A DNA stretch of 64,000 nucleotides, from the NCBI RefSeq assembly GCF_964340395.1, contig NC_135550.1, positions 9,951,408 through 10,015,407 on the forward strand. The letters are read 5' to 3'. The position numbers and the translations under genes are program-made. The first letter of the stretch is position 1. Each line of letters starts with the position of its first letter. This document shows, piece after piece, positions 24,784 to 37,800 of this stretch. This DNA comes from Glandiceps talaboti (lineage: Eukaryota; Hemichordata; Enteropneusta; Spengelidae). The notes below the pieces were generated by a model, which was not told the origin of the DNA, searched no databases, and saw only the letters and a list, made by a program, of their open reading frames with translations.

Positions 24784-26245
24784 GTGCGAGTCGAGTATGA
24801 ACTGTGAACTTTGCCATTTGGGAGCAGTTGTCGGGGAAGAGGAGAAGAGGGGATGAGGATCGAGTTGTCTCAGAGCAAAACATGTCATACGATCTATTTT
24901 ATCTATATCGTAGTTTGGGGATTTAAAAAAAAATATTTGTCTATTTCTTTCTATTTTTATTATTATTATTATTATTATCGCCATCATCATTATTTGTTGG
25001 TGGGGTGGGGTAAGAGTTGAATACAGACTACTTTTTCCGTTTGTATATTGGTGGTGGCTGCAATTGTCCATCGACAGTTGTCGAAGGAGGGGAAGAGTCA
25101 ACGATTACCTTTCCCCGCCCTTTGTACATTTCCATTCCGTGTATGAATAATTGGTCAATAACTACTTTATACAGTCATGTATAACACTGCCATTTATTGT
25201 AAGATACCATATTGAAATTGAAACAATTCCCACAGGTTTCCTAAATATAGTCGCGATCGACACATTCAAAAACTGAATACTAATTATGCAAGTACTCATG
25301 TATTCATACCAAAATGTAGTCGATCGCTTGTCACAATCGATCACCAACTATACACATAAAATTGCAGCAAAAGAAAGTAAGCTGCCAGACAGTCAGAACA
25401 TACATAGACACCCCCCCCCCCCGCGGAAGGTCCTTGAGAGTCCTTGTTGGTGGAGGGTCTATGGTCAGAACGGATACAATTGTTGCATATCCTTGTAAAC
25501 AAATTTCCTACAATAGAAGTGAAGATTTCTCAGAAACACGTGAAAATTATTTCAAGAAGGTCAATTAGCCTAATTACTGTGTACACTCTTGTATTAAGTT
25601 TTTGATCTAAACACAAACTTGAAAATTGTAATTACCTGATGGGTTACCCACCAGATAGATAACAGTGTATATCAAAAGCTTATTACCAACACAGATCACT
25701 TTACCATTTGAAGATATAGTATGTACAAACAATTATTTTAATCATACACTCTGTTAGTCTGTAAGTGTAAGATACAGACATTCGTGCCACGTTATCAGCC
25801 GGCACTCATTAAGTTAAGAAGACTGATAGGGCTGGACAACACGGCGTATCTTCCAGTCTAACACTATATGTGTGTATAAATTTAGTGTCAGTTCTCAAAG
25901 GCGAATACTTTCGATACACACAGAAAACCAAAACACTTTTAAATGTTTCTTACAAAAAAGTGGAACATCTTGAGATGCTCGTGAAAACATAAAAAATATG
26001 CTAATTATTATTAATAATTTTTATTAATTTTAATCCATAACTTAATGCTAAGCACTAGGTGTCTAGCAAGTTTCACTTGATTGAGAAGAAAGCCTGTCTT
26101 AGTAGGCGCACACATGAAATTTAAAATCAGCATAGATGTGCTATAGGCGTATACGTAAGGCTAATTAGTGTATACGGATTTGGCCAACAATCTAGTCAGT
26201 TCTAGTATTTGTGTACCAATTTTTATGAAAATTCGCCAAGTGGTT

Positions 26246-26375
<130 letters not shown>

Positions 26376-26814
26376 CAAGGGAAAGGATACAGTGTGATTT
26401 AACGATTTTAAATAAAAATATGAATATTACATGATAAAATGTGTTGGTTTCATTCACTCTCACTTATCGGTATGTAGGAAAATATGACATCCCACCATAG
26501 ACAGTGGTCACCGTCTATGATTCCACCAATCTACAGTGACACGACTTTTTTTAGTGGTCTGAGAGTCGAGTGATCTGACATCATCGCAGAAGGTGGACAG
26601 TTAGATGTACCGTGATAACTGACAAGTATTTTCACACCTGAATTTACGTAAGCTAACCCCTCTGGTTATTATTCAACACCTCTAATGGATCATTCTATCA
26701 GATCAAGGTCAGACCCAGTTAGAAGGAGGACAAGTGTATTTTGATCGAAACATGTCTGTTTCTCAATCAAAAGTGGGAGAAGAGAACTTGTGTTCGAAAA
26801 CACATGTAAAACAA

Positions 26815-26892
26815 ACAAATAAACAAACAAACAAACAAACAAACAAACAAACAAACAAACAAACACACACACACACAAAAAAAAAAAAAAAA
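26815..26892. repeat. (AAAC)n-(CA)n-poly(A)
   Basis: AAAC run, short CA run, then A15-16. May be a retroelement tail. Confidence 0.85.
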
Positions 26893-27169
26893 TGCAGCAA
26901 CATAAAAACCTTGACAAAAAGTCACTGATCCTCCTATCTGTAAAACCAAGACCAGACTGACCCCCCCTATCACTTAATTCTAAAACATGATGACCCCCCC
27001 CCCCCATTTATATAATATTTATATGACAGGTATTTTTTATCGTGACTCAAGTATGGACTGCTTGACTGTCTTGCAACTACTTTATAAGAAGCCGGGTTAG
27101 CACTATCATAATTATAATTATTGACTACACAGTGTAATATATTCTAAAAGGAGTTTATAGCATCTGACA

Positions 27170-28418
27170 GTGAAAGGTAGGGGAAAGCTTGAGAAGGGAA
27201 TATGGACATCTCATGGGGGGGGTGCTAGGGGGTCTCCCCCTAGAAGCCCTGGAGCTTTTTCAATTTTAAGATTATTCAGACCCTTTCAGACAATAATTTC
27301 TAAGCTTTACAAGACAGCACCAACATGTAAAAAGCAACTACATAGGGTTGACATATTTTTGAAATATAGTTTGATAGCATCTTGACAGTAAGAGATAGGG
27401 GGAAGAGCTTGAGACTGGGATGTGTACACCTCATGTGGGGGGGGGGGGTCCTAGGGGGTCTCCCCCAAGAAGCCCTGGTGCTTTTTTACTCTGAAAAGTC
27501 AATTTTGAAAGCCAATGTTTAGGCTATTCAGACCCTTTCAAGCAATAACTTAATCCATGCTTTACAAGACAGCACCATCAAGTATCAGAAACTATTCTAT
27601 TATAACTTACATAGAGTTGAAATATGTTCTTAAAAAGTTAACGGGCATCATTATATGTATGTAGTAAAGGTCAGCACATCTAATTGGTAGGGGAGATTTG
27701 GAGTTTAAGGCAATTTTAGACTATCTTGGCAAACATGTCACATCTTTAAAAGACAATATCATATCAGATTAGAATAGGGTGAAAATATTTAAGAAAAGTT
27801 TAATACCATTATGACAGTAAAAAGGTTGCTGGTGCACATGATCTGATTGTTGGTTGAATGCATGAGTGACCTGTGGGGGTTATAGGGAGTCGAGTCCTTG
27901 GGGTTTTCCCCTGGCAGATCTGCACTGAGTTTTTTGCTTCTATTAAGGCAATGTTTAGGTTATTCATACCTTTGAGGTAATATTCCCAAGCTTCGAAAAG
28001 CTAACGTAAATATAAGTTTTAAATGAGTTTCCCATGTCACACAAAAATGGGCCTGTAACACTTGGTATAGGGGCATTAATATTGCATGTATAGTAAAGTC
28101 ATCGGTATGTTAGAGAACTTTAGGTGGTCATACCTAGTGTATAATAGAAACTTGAATCTGATGAGATGTGGCGATTTGTAGTGTCAATAACATGTAGTGT
28201 CCAAAATAGAAAGTGTATTAATCCCTTCTGACAAGTTCATACGGACGAGTAGAACAATTTAGATTAACTTCTTTTATAAACTATCTATGAAGATTACCAT
28301 TACGAAACTTTCAAGTTCACTTTTGCCCCAAAGTGCAATATCAGTGAAGCATTGATTGTGAAACAGCCAAGCATTTACATAACATGGTCTGTAACTAGTG
28401 TGGTAGCTAGGTAATACC

Positions 28419-28474
<56 letters not shown>

Positions 28475-28770
28475 CATATGTATATGTATATGTAGTTATG
28501 TTTGAACTAAATAAGTAATATTAAAGATTTTATGTAAGAAACAGGGACAAGAACAAATATTTACATGTACCACATTTCAGACAAAGCTATATGCCATTGT
28601 AGGTAGAAAGGGATTTTTTTCTTCCACCACATTCCAAAACGGAATGACCCGCCCCCTCTATCCACAATTTTCAAAACTGCATGACCCCCCCCCCCTACTG
28701 CCAATTTCAAAAACAGAGTGACCCCCCTACAAATCCACCCCCCCAGGCCGAAGAAACTGACCGGTCCCTA
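27170..28770. repeat. Dispersed repeat, copy 2 with tandem subunits
   Basis: At least two ~240-bp tandem units (about 27170-27395 and 27395-27640), each with GGGGGTCTCCCCC..GAAGCCCTGG followed by CTTT.CAAGACAGCACCA, then two more diverged units and a C-rich TGACCCCCC-type tail at 28625-28770. Confidence 0.5.
28423..28493. repeat. (TATATG)n hexanucleotide microsatellite
   Basis: About 12 near-perfect units. Confidence 0.95.
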
Positions 28771-28979
28771 ACCTGAGATCCCCCCCCCCCGTGCATGCTG
28801 TGAAATTGTAAATCTTTATACTCAATAATTACAATAAGATTTACTCCACATGGTCTATTTTAGACATTTACTACATAAAAGTGGAGTCCTTTGGCTATTA
28901 CTTGCACAATTATTGAGTGAAGCGGAAAGAATTTATTTGTTTGATTGTACTCTGGTGCTTTTTCACACTCGCTGTATAG

Positions 28980-29148
28980 TTTTCATTCAAAATCCATGCT
29001 AAGCTCCCGTACCAAAAATAGAATATTCCTAATTTCCTTCTTTGGATTTGAAATGCCCGGATGTTGGCAGCCATTACAGTAGGGGGTCTTCAATCGTTAG
29101 ATAGAAACGTTATTTGGAGGACAGTAGTTATACAGAAAGTCAGTCAAA
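28980..29148 (+). promoter_or_regulatory. PPP3R1: Presumed calcineurin B promoter and 5' UTR
   Basis: Sequence directly upstream of the start codon. No TATA box. CCAAAAATAG (29012-29021) is one base off both a CArG box and a MEF2 site, and GCAGCCATTA (29068-29077) resembles a YY1/initiator-type element. Placement rests on the position of exon 1; nothing here fixes the start site. Confidence 0.3.
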
Positions 29149-29151
29149 ATG
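29149..29151 (+). CDS. PPP3R1: Calcineurin B coding exon 1 (ATG only)
   Basis: TCAAAATG followed by donor GTAAGT. The coding part is only the start codon; the next exon supplies Gly2. The assignment rests on the fit with the phase-0 exon 2 beginning GGAAAC (Gly-Asn) and the good donor. The transcription start is not known. Confidence 0.8.
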
Positions 29152-32100
29152 GTAAGTATTACTTCAAGCAACTCCCCATTTGTGATTTTGTACATGTACG
29201 TATACAAGTAGAGATTCTGTCTGTGTAAAATTTGTCATTTATAAGCCCACAACGACGGCATACCATCAAAACGACATTTGTTTTCGTCTGAACATTGGTC
29301 TGTTTCATGTCTATGTGCGAGTGCATTTGTACGTGTACGTTTGAATGCCGTGTGTAGCGTTGTCCTTAGACAGTGCACATTATTGCTGATTTCACGAGAT
29401 ATAAATAAACAAGGTCTCAACGATCTTGTCAATCCATTACCGAAATATGGAGACATTTAATGGAGGAATATACTGAGGGCAACCATTTAATTATCAAGTT
29501 CTTGAACGAACATGAAACACGAACGAGCTATCATGTCACGGCGCGGCGCACAATATATAATCGTCATGCTATTTTCTTCGCTATGCAATTTAGCATAGAA
29601 TGGGGTTTGTACGTTGGTTCATTCACATACACATTGACAATCAATGAAAATTTGTCAAATGAATAAAATTTAATATGTTTGCATGGCGTTTGAACATCCT
29701 TAGACAGGTATGTAGCAAGTCACCCGAAATGTGGACTCGGTGATAACTGGGAAAAATCGAGTGGCTCTGCAACTTGAGCAGGTGGACGCATTACAAAATA
29801 CAACTCTGTCGAGCTCGAGGTGGCAGACGTCTGTCAGCGCCTCGCATTTGCCGATGACCAAACAACATGGCGGCTGAACTATTTAATAGGAATTCAAAGC
29901 TCGAAAGCAGTTGCACAAACGCCTTTTTCATCCCCTGTCTGTTTGTATTTATTTCTCCAGGGAAACGAAGTGTCGCTGCCATCGGAAATGTGCTCACATT
30001 GTAAGTAGATCTTCCTTCTCATTAATAAAATGACATACATTATACATCTTATGATGGGCTTCCTCATGCTTATTGCATGAAATGCTTGTCAAAGTCTGAC
30101 CATGAAAATTATTTATTGGTTGTAGACAAAGACAAAAAAAGGAGAACCGAATTTTAAATATGAAAATGTTCACCTCCCCCAAGTCAGATATATGGCCTCT
30201 TCAGTCTGTGTGTGGGGTGTAAGACCTTGATTAGATTGTAAGGTTGTTGTGTGTGTCACCTAGATAAACATCGGGATTTTAGGAAGTCGATTTGAAAACC
30301 ATCACCAGATAATTTGTTTCTAGATAAAAGTCAGTCTTGTGTAATGAAATAATTGATTAGAATGTGTGAATGACATCTGCTTGGGGTTCTTTATAACTGG
30401 GAGCTGTCAGGTGTGAGGCAAACACTAATGTGATTGATAAATATTTCAGGACATTTTTGTTCCTGCAAACATACAGCTTCTCTACCCTGTGTTTCACAGT
30501 ATCCTCAAATGTTCTGATGGCTGTTGTGTAAAAAAACCCCCACAAAAGTCAGAAAGCCACAATACATTTACATCAAATTAGGGAGAAAGTAATAGTATTG
30601 GTTTCAATAACAATGCAGATTTAAAACAGAAGTACCGTAGCAATACAAAGAACATTGGAGAACTGAACAATCCATTTCTTTGTATGCGTTTAAGCTGAGC
30701 TGTAATAACATTTATTTACGAATCAGAATGATTACAAATTAGAATAAGGGTTTACATAATAATATACACATATCCATATTGAATCTATCCAATACCCAGT
30801 TGACTCTTTCAGTAGCTCTTCAACACCAGCATCTCAAATGGTTGGTTGTAGCCTCTGTAAATATCCCGCAGATGTATTACACAGTCACTTGTTGTTCATA
30901 CATTTTAATTGCATCGCTCAGTGTCTGTTTCAAATCTTTGCCATGTTCGGAATGGGAAGCTGTTTATGTGTGCATACAGTTATATATTCCCTTTCAAAAG
31001 TACACTGCCTTTGAGTGGTTGCCACAGGCATTGTATTAGGTTGTGTTTCTGGATTAGAAAAAATGCAGTCTTTCAAAAAAAGAAGAAGAAGGAACTGTGC
31101 AAATACTTGTGTGTTCATTTCAATAGTATTAAACCCATATGTGTTCTGGTGTTTATGGCAAGTAAACGTGTGTTTGCCAAAATTTAGAAGCGGTAAGTGA
31201 AAACGCTGGATGTAGATCCAGTAGCACAGTCCAGTGCATAGAGTAGAACTGGTGGTCAAGGAAATGCAATTTTAATGTAGTTAGCAAATATTGTGGTTAT
31301 TCTTACATAACACTAAACCAATTGGCATTGTTTTGATAGAATCAATTAAACTGGGCAGGGCTTCATGAATAACTTATCCCTGTGTAGTAAACGGGTAATA
31401 CAAATACATTACAAAATATGCATACGCTTTGTATAAAAAAGATATTTCAGAACTGTCTCTTCTCTGAGAACAGTTCACCCCATTACTTCATGAATTTATT
31501 TACATTGTGATGTTGGTATTTGTTGTTGTCAAGGAATGTAACCTAACAAACGTAGCTCACCTTTGTTGTTGCATCTTCTTTTATTTATGTAATCCCAATG
31601 TTAGAACCGTTCAGTTCTTTCAATTTGAAACAATAGGCAATAAAAGAAAATGACCCCTTCTTGTCAAATCGCACTAATTGGAGAAGATCAGTTAGATTGA
31701 TTTAGTGTACCATCTCCACCCTTCACTTTCAAAATCAGAATAAAATATATAATTTATTTTCAGTTGGTTATGAGAAATTCTGATATGTTGTTTAATGTAT
31801 TTCTTACTTGAAGTCGTATGATAGTACAGGCATGTAAATTTTGTGTTCTCAGATTTTAAAAAAAAATCTCAATGGTTGTTGCCACAGGCCCATTTCTGCA
31901 GTCGTTGAGAGATTTAGCATGATTTATTGCTAGTGCTGTCGAAAAGAGGAACTGTTTTTTTTTTTTCATATTGTATATTTTGTTTGTTTGAATAGATTGT
32001 TACAAGTAATTCTAAACATGATGATTAGAAGAGTAGGTGGGTGGGTGATAGAGATACAGAGATCTAGAGATCTGTTTAGTGTTTACAAGTTGATTAGAAA

Positions 32101-34763
32101 TAATTTGAAGTGATTAACCTAAATCGCATTGTCGGTGTCAGCTTAGAGAGGTACATATTTCAGAATGTCCACCCACCCAACACCTGAATGAACAAGCAGT
32201 ACATGATGAATTGATATTATTGTGTCGGTTTTAGGTATGGGGTGTCCAGGTTATTGATTGATTTGTCTTTATTGACACATGTATGTATAGTTGTATACCC
32301 TCTGCCCTGTGGTAGTATACGATTGTTGTTGCTAACAATAGTACTGGTGAATAGGACTGGCAGCTGACCTTACTCATACATTACACTGGGCAGATTACCC
32401 AAGAACAATAATTACATGGAAAAAAAACACAACAACAACAGTTGTCTGCATGCAGTGCTTTCAGCTAAAGAGTGTCGAGTTATTTTGCCTACTGTGACCT
32501 AATTCTTGTCGTTACCATGGCAGTAATCCTACAGTTACAAACCCACACTGGTGAATCATACTAATCCATCATGTTTCAGATTTTATGCGGGTAGGGTGAA
32601 GGTACACTACAGCTGTCAGATTTGGTGTTATTTTTACTCAAAATGTTATCTAACGGCAAAGGAAAGCACTCAACCTTATGATATTAATCCTTATCATATG
32701 CAATAGTTTTACAATAAATAATCTAACATGGTTATGTACATTATAATACAGACAGCCGTGTAGTATTGTTTTTCATATTTGGGTGTTTAAGGTTTTTCAG
32801 AGGACGGATGATACTATGTGTAAAACATGTTTACTTAGGAGGCCAAGGTTATTAAAACATGGATGGGGTAGATTTGATGATGTTCAAGAAATATGAATAT
32901 GTGAAGTCCTGGGCACTTCTTGTTACATATTATCATAACCAATAATTGTATGAATATGAAAGTTCTTTTGTTAAATTGACAATTAGTATTTGATTGTTTA
33001 TGCAGGCAAATACATGTATCAGAGATAATACCATATTCACGCAAAGTTGTACATGTTTGAACAGAATATATGTATATATTTCATATTTGTTCTCCAGCAC
33101 AACATGTACATTTACATGATTTAATAATGCTTGAAATATGAATGAAAGCATTCACAGCGATTTCCTTAGTTGTTCATAAATTAACTAGAAAAGATATTAT
33201 AATATACCCCAATATTTGCCATTCAGCACTCAATTTTCGATACCTGCAGTAGAATTCTACCACCTACATGTAGGCATGTCATAAGAAAAATGACTTTGAT
33301 TTCTTGGTTGACACCATAACTTCCGCTCCACTTGCTACACATGAATTCATATAAGCACATGAGAATTTGGAGCAAGGTTTGTGACTTATAAGTCATTATG
33401 ACTTTGGTTTTCTCTTTTTCCTTTCAGTTGATGCTGATGAAATAAAAAGATTAGGAAAACGTTTCAAGAAACTGGACTTAGATAATTCAGGATCACTGAG
33501 TGTAGAAGAATTCATGTCATTGCCCGAACTTCAACAAAATCCCTTAGTGCAACGAGTTATTGATATATTTGACACAGATGGAAATGGTGAAGTAGACTTC
33601 AAAGGTAAGAGTGATTTTAGAAGACTTTGCTGGCTGCGAGAACCGACAAAGTCAGCATGCTAATTTCTTAGTATACCACATCACTATAAATGAGTTGTCT
33701 TTACAGTGACACATTGGCACTTAGTTTGTCAAAGTGCTTTCAAACTGCCTTTGTGGGTCAAACAGGGTATTCTTTACTTGGTCATAGCTGACTATCCTCA
33801 TTCATTTTCAGATATACACAAAATCTGAATTTGCTGCTTGCTTTATCGGTACACTTCTAGTATAATATTTAGAAGTACATGTAGAATGATACTCTTTGCC
33901 TCATCTGAACAGGTACTTCGGCAAATTAGAGAGAGAGAGAGAAAAAGAATTAAATGAATGAATACGTTCTCACCAAGAAAGTAAATAAAAGCATACACTT
34001 GTGATGTGTGTTTTGTGCTTTAGTTGTCAAGTCCCATTACAGAGTTCTGTTCTTCTGTTGACTACATGTACATGTACGTACATGTATGATGATCTGAACA
34101 TGTCCTCATGTACAGATCCTTTGACCTTTACCATAAGGGATAGGTCAAGCTCATAATTTATGTTAACCTATTCTATCAGTCATCAGCTTTAAGTTTTATG
34201 TATCCCAGAGGATTTTCAACCTAGCTTGATGTCATATTTTTCAAGCCTTGATGATCATCGAGCTCAGAAATGTTATTATATATATTTTTAATTAAAAAAA
34301 CTTATTTGAATGGAGAAAGTGGTAAGTAACATAAATGTATGTATATTCATACATGCACTCACGAAGTATGGTCACCCCAGTATACATATTATACATTGCT
34401 AAGTGTACCCATGATGGAGTACAGTAAACCAAACACAGATACATTTACACACACACACACACACACCCATGATGGAGTACGGTAAGCTAAACACACACAT
34501 TGATATGCACACCTGTGGAGTACAGTTACCCAAACACACATACACGGCTACCCACACCTATGGAGTACAGAAGCCCAAACACACACATATTGATGCATAC
34601 ACCCATGGAAAACAGAAGCCCAGTACATATGTACATCAATTTGCACACTCTGAAGTACAGTAACCCAAACACACACACACACCACATACATGTTAATGCA
34701 CACACCCTATGAGTACAGCAACCCAAACACACATCCAAACACATCTCATACACCCACTGGGTT

Positions 34764-34844
<81 letters not shown>

Positions 34845-37800
34845 CCAGACACATACTCATACGTTTGTCCCTGCATACATCGCATATGTATGCAGGTAAC
34901 TAGTAATCGCACCTAGTGCTCTCATAGGCTGAGATGACTGACGAGAGACAAACTAATAAGTCACAACACTAGGACCATTGAAACCCATACCCATACAGTG
35001 CTGTAGCCCAAACACACATACATCCATATATTTATACCCATCCAAACACAGTACATTGATACATGCATCTATAGACTTGGAGTACAGTAACCCAAACACA
35101 CATACATTGATACATGCATTCCAAGAAGTATGACCACGTTTAAAAACAGACATACATTGATTTATACATGAATTGATGAACATACCCATGAAATACAGTG
35201 ACCCCATTTTGGCAAAATTAAAAAAAATATGTGTTTCCAATAACCCCGCCGCCAACCCTAAACTTCTTTAAAACATAAAGATAAGAAATTGTTTGTTTTC
35301 TTAACCTTTCATACACATTGTTTCTCTTTCCCCAGTGATGCCTGTACACATTTCATCAAAATATCACAGAAGGGGTATTGTGACCAACATTTCATTTGGT
35401 TTTTTGGGGGGTCAAAGCAATATTTTTCAAAAATAAAAAAGATAAAATAAAATAAAATCCCAACCTACCTACTCTATTTTCAGAGGCCATGTTATTGGAA
35501 ACACAATTGCTTTTTTCTTTCTAAGCCTGCATAATGTATGTACTTATTCGTAAAGTACAGTAACCCTAACGAACAAACATACATGTATATATACTCGCAG
35601 GTAAATGAGACCCTGTATGCAATATACACAGTACACCCACTGTGCTATAATTACAATGAGATCGTGATGTAGGGGAGAATCTGAAAGCACTGGCTGAGCA
35701 ATCGTCCTTCAATGTACTCATTTGTAGAATTAGGTAAAATGAGATGCCAGTACACAGTGCACCGCAATTTAGAAAATTGATGGCCAGCTCTCTATTAGAC
35801 CCACGACAGGTAACCATACTTACTGCTACCCGCCACAATTAACATTGCCAGAGAATTGTAAAAATAGATGAAATCAGTCTATTTTAATCTGCCTTTAGCC
35901 TGACTGCCCTGCAACTTGGGCTCACATTGTACAAATATATACCATTATCTGACTAGTAACATGTCTGTCAAAATGCAGGTATAGTGTTATTTTTAAGTGT
36001 CACCTTGGTTTCCATAATTCAATACAGATAGGTTATAGAGAGGTACCAGCAAATTACATATCTCGGTCATAAATCAGGTAGTGCATTAAAATATTGTAAT
36101 ACGAGAAGTGAAAGGAGCTCACAGGTTGCCATGAACACTGTTCAGAACTCCATGCGATATCACACGAGTGATGAATAGCAGACTCAAACATGCAATTACA
36201 GCCAGACAAATATAACCACGCGTACAGTAGTACAGATTTTCTTATTTTTCTCTCTCTGTCTCTCCAGTTGTCAGACATAAGTCAGCTGTCGCATAGATCC
36301 AAAGATATGCACAGGTGCACAGACAGTTAGACTGCAAGCAAGGTTTTAGCGAACAGTCCATTGTAAATGATAGTAATATTTTGCATTGCAAATTTCAGCA
36401 TCGTATGCCCATGCCATTGATGCCGATAATAGAAGTATCAGACAGATCAGTCAGCTGCTATCCTTGCATCATGATCCTCGTTAGTTTTTTTGCCATGCAG
36501 CGAATGGAGCAATTATGGTGATTTGTAGTCTCTTTTAGCCTGCAGTCTTCCAGTTACTTGTGCTACGTTTTTTTCTTGTCATTTTGATGGACACATAAAC
36601 AGTAGGAGCAGTTACTCAGACTCCTGAATTGGAACGGTACATCATCATCAAATTGTCGTTAGATGCTAGCCGACATTTTGACTTGATAGAGTGTCTGCAT
36701 TTTTCGTTTGTGAGAAAATCCAGCTAGAACTTAAATACCTGAGATACTGATTTAGCATATGTAATGATTTCGTACCAACATTGATTTTGGATTTTGTTTT
36801 ATTTTGATGTAGGGTAGGCATGATTAGCTACATGTATAATATTCAACACATTCTAAGTGTTAAAAGTACTCAATTCAGGAATTGGGTACTTATAAAAAAA
36901 ATAATCACTTTTTACTTGTACAACTGAGATAATAATGACATCCTAAACTCATACAAATATAGAAATAAAAAAATAAAAAAATTTGACCATCATCTGCATT
37001 AGCTGTACTGATTGTATCAGAAGATCCCCCCCCCCCCCCTCCCCTCAACATCCAATGCCAGATTCCCATAACCTTAGTGAAAACACTGATGTAATTACTG
37101 GTAGTACTGGAAAACGCCTTGATGAATCACTAGCTGGTCATACGTGCATCACTTTTACAAAAAAGAAAGTGAAAATGGTTTTCCTAAATTAAAAAAAAAA
37201 AATCGTCACTTCCTTGATGCCACCTGGAGTCATAGAGATGAATTGATCCCTAATTAAGCAACAAGTTACAAGATGATGATGAGCCCTTGATATGCTGGAG
37301 AGTACTCATGTATGTACCATGAATGAATAGCCAAAGATTATTTTGTCAAGTGACTCCAGCTTTTCCATACAAGTATTGTCGTTGTGATATTTGATTTTTT
37401 AAAAGTCTTCAAGTTTAACTGCTGTGTCTATAAATTCTTAAATGCCTCAATAACTTTCCAGAGAACAGTGATGTATATTTTCATTGCCTGTTATATTTGT
37501 AAGGCAAGCTAAGTTATTGAAGCAGTTTAAAATCATTCCCTGATCAATAGGAATACTAAGATGCGGTATTGTCAGTTCAAATAGATTTCTGACTTTCGTG
37601 ATGTCTGATATTAAATCAGCAATATGCCATCAGATTTCTTTGCGTTCCTATTTTGGTTGATTTGTTTATTATACTTGGTCTTCTTTCTGACAAGGGGTTG
37701 GGGGGTGGTAAGGGGTGGAGGTGGGGGGTTATTTCTTTGTGCACACAAAAAAATAGAAATTGAGAATAAAAACAGGATTTAACATATTAACAATTTGCCA

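Noticed and set aside
24524-25101. Open frames with Lys-Gln-Asn-Lys-Thr or Leu-Phe-Cys-Phe-Val repeats
   Set aside because: Translation of (TTTTG)n, whose period of 5 has no stops in some frames.
29867-30003. ATGGCGGCTGAA start of a separate short protein in intron 1
   Set aside because: Out of frame with exon 2, only about 45 codons and no similarity; better read as a YY1-type motif.
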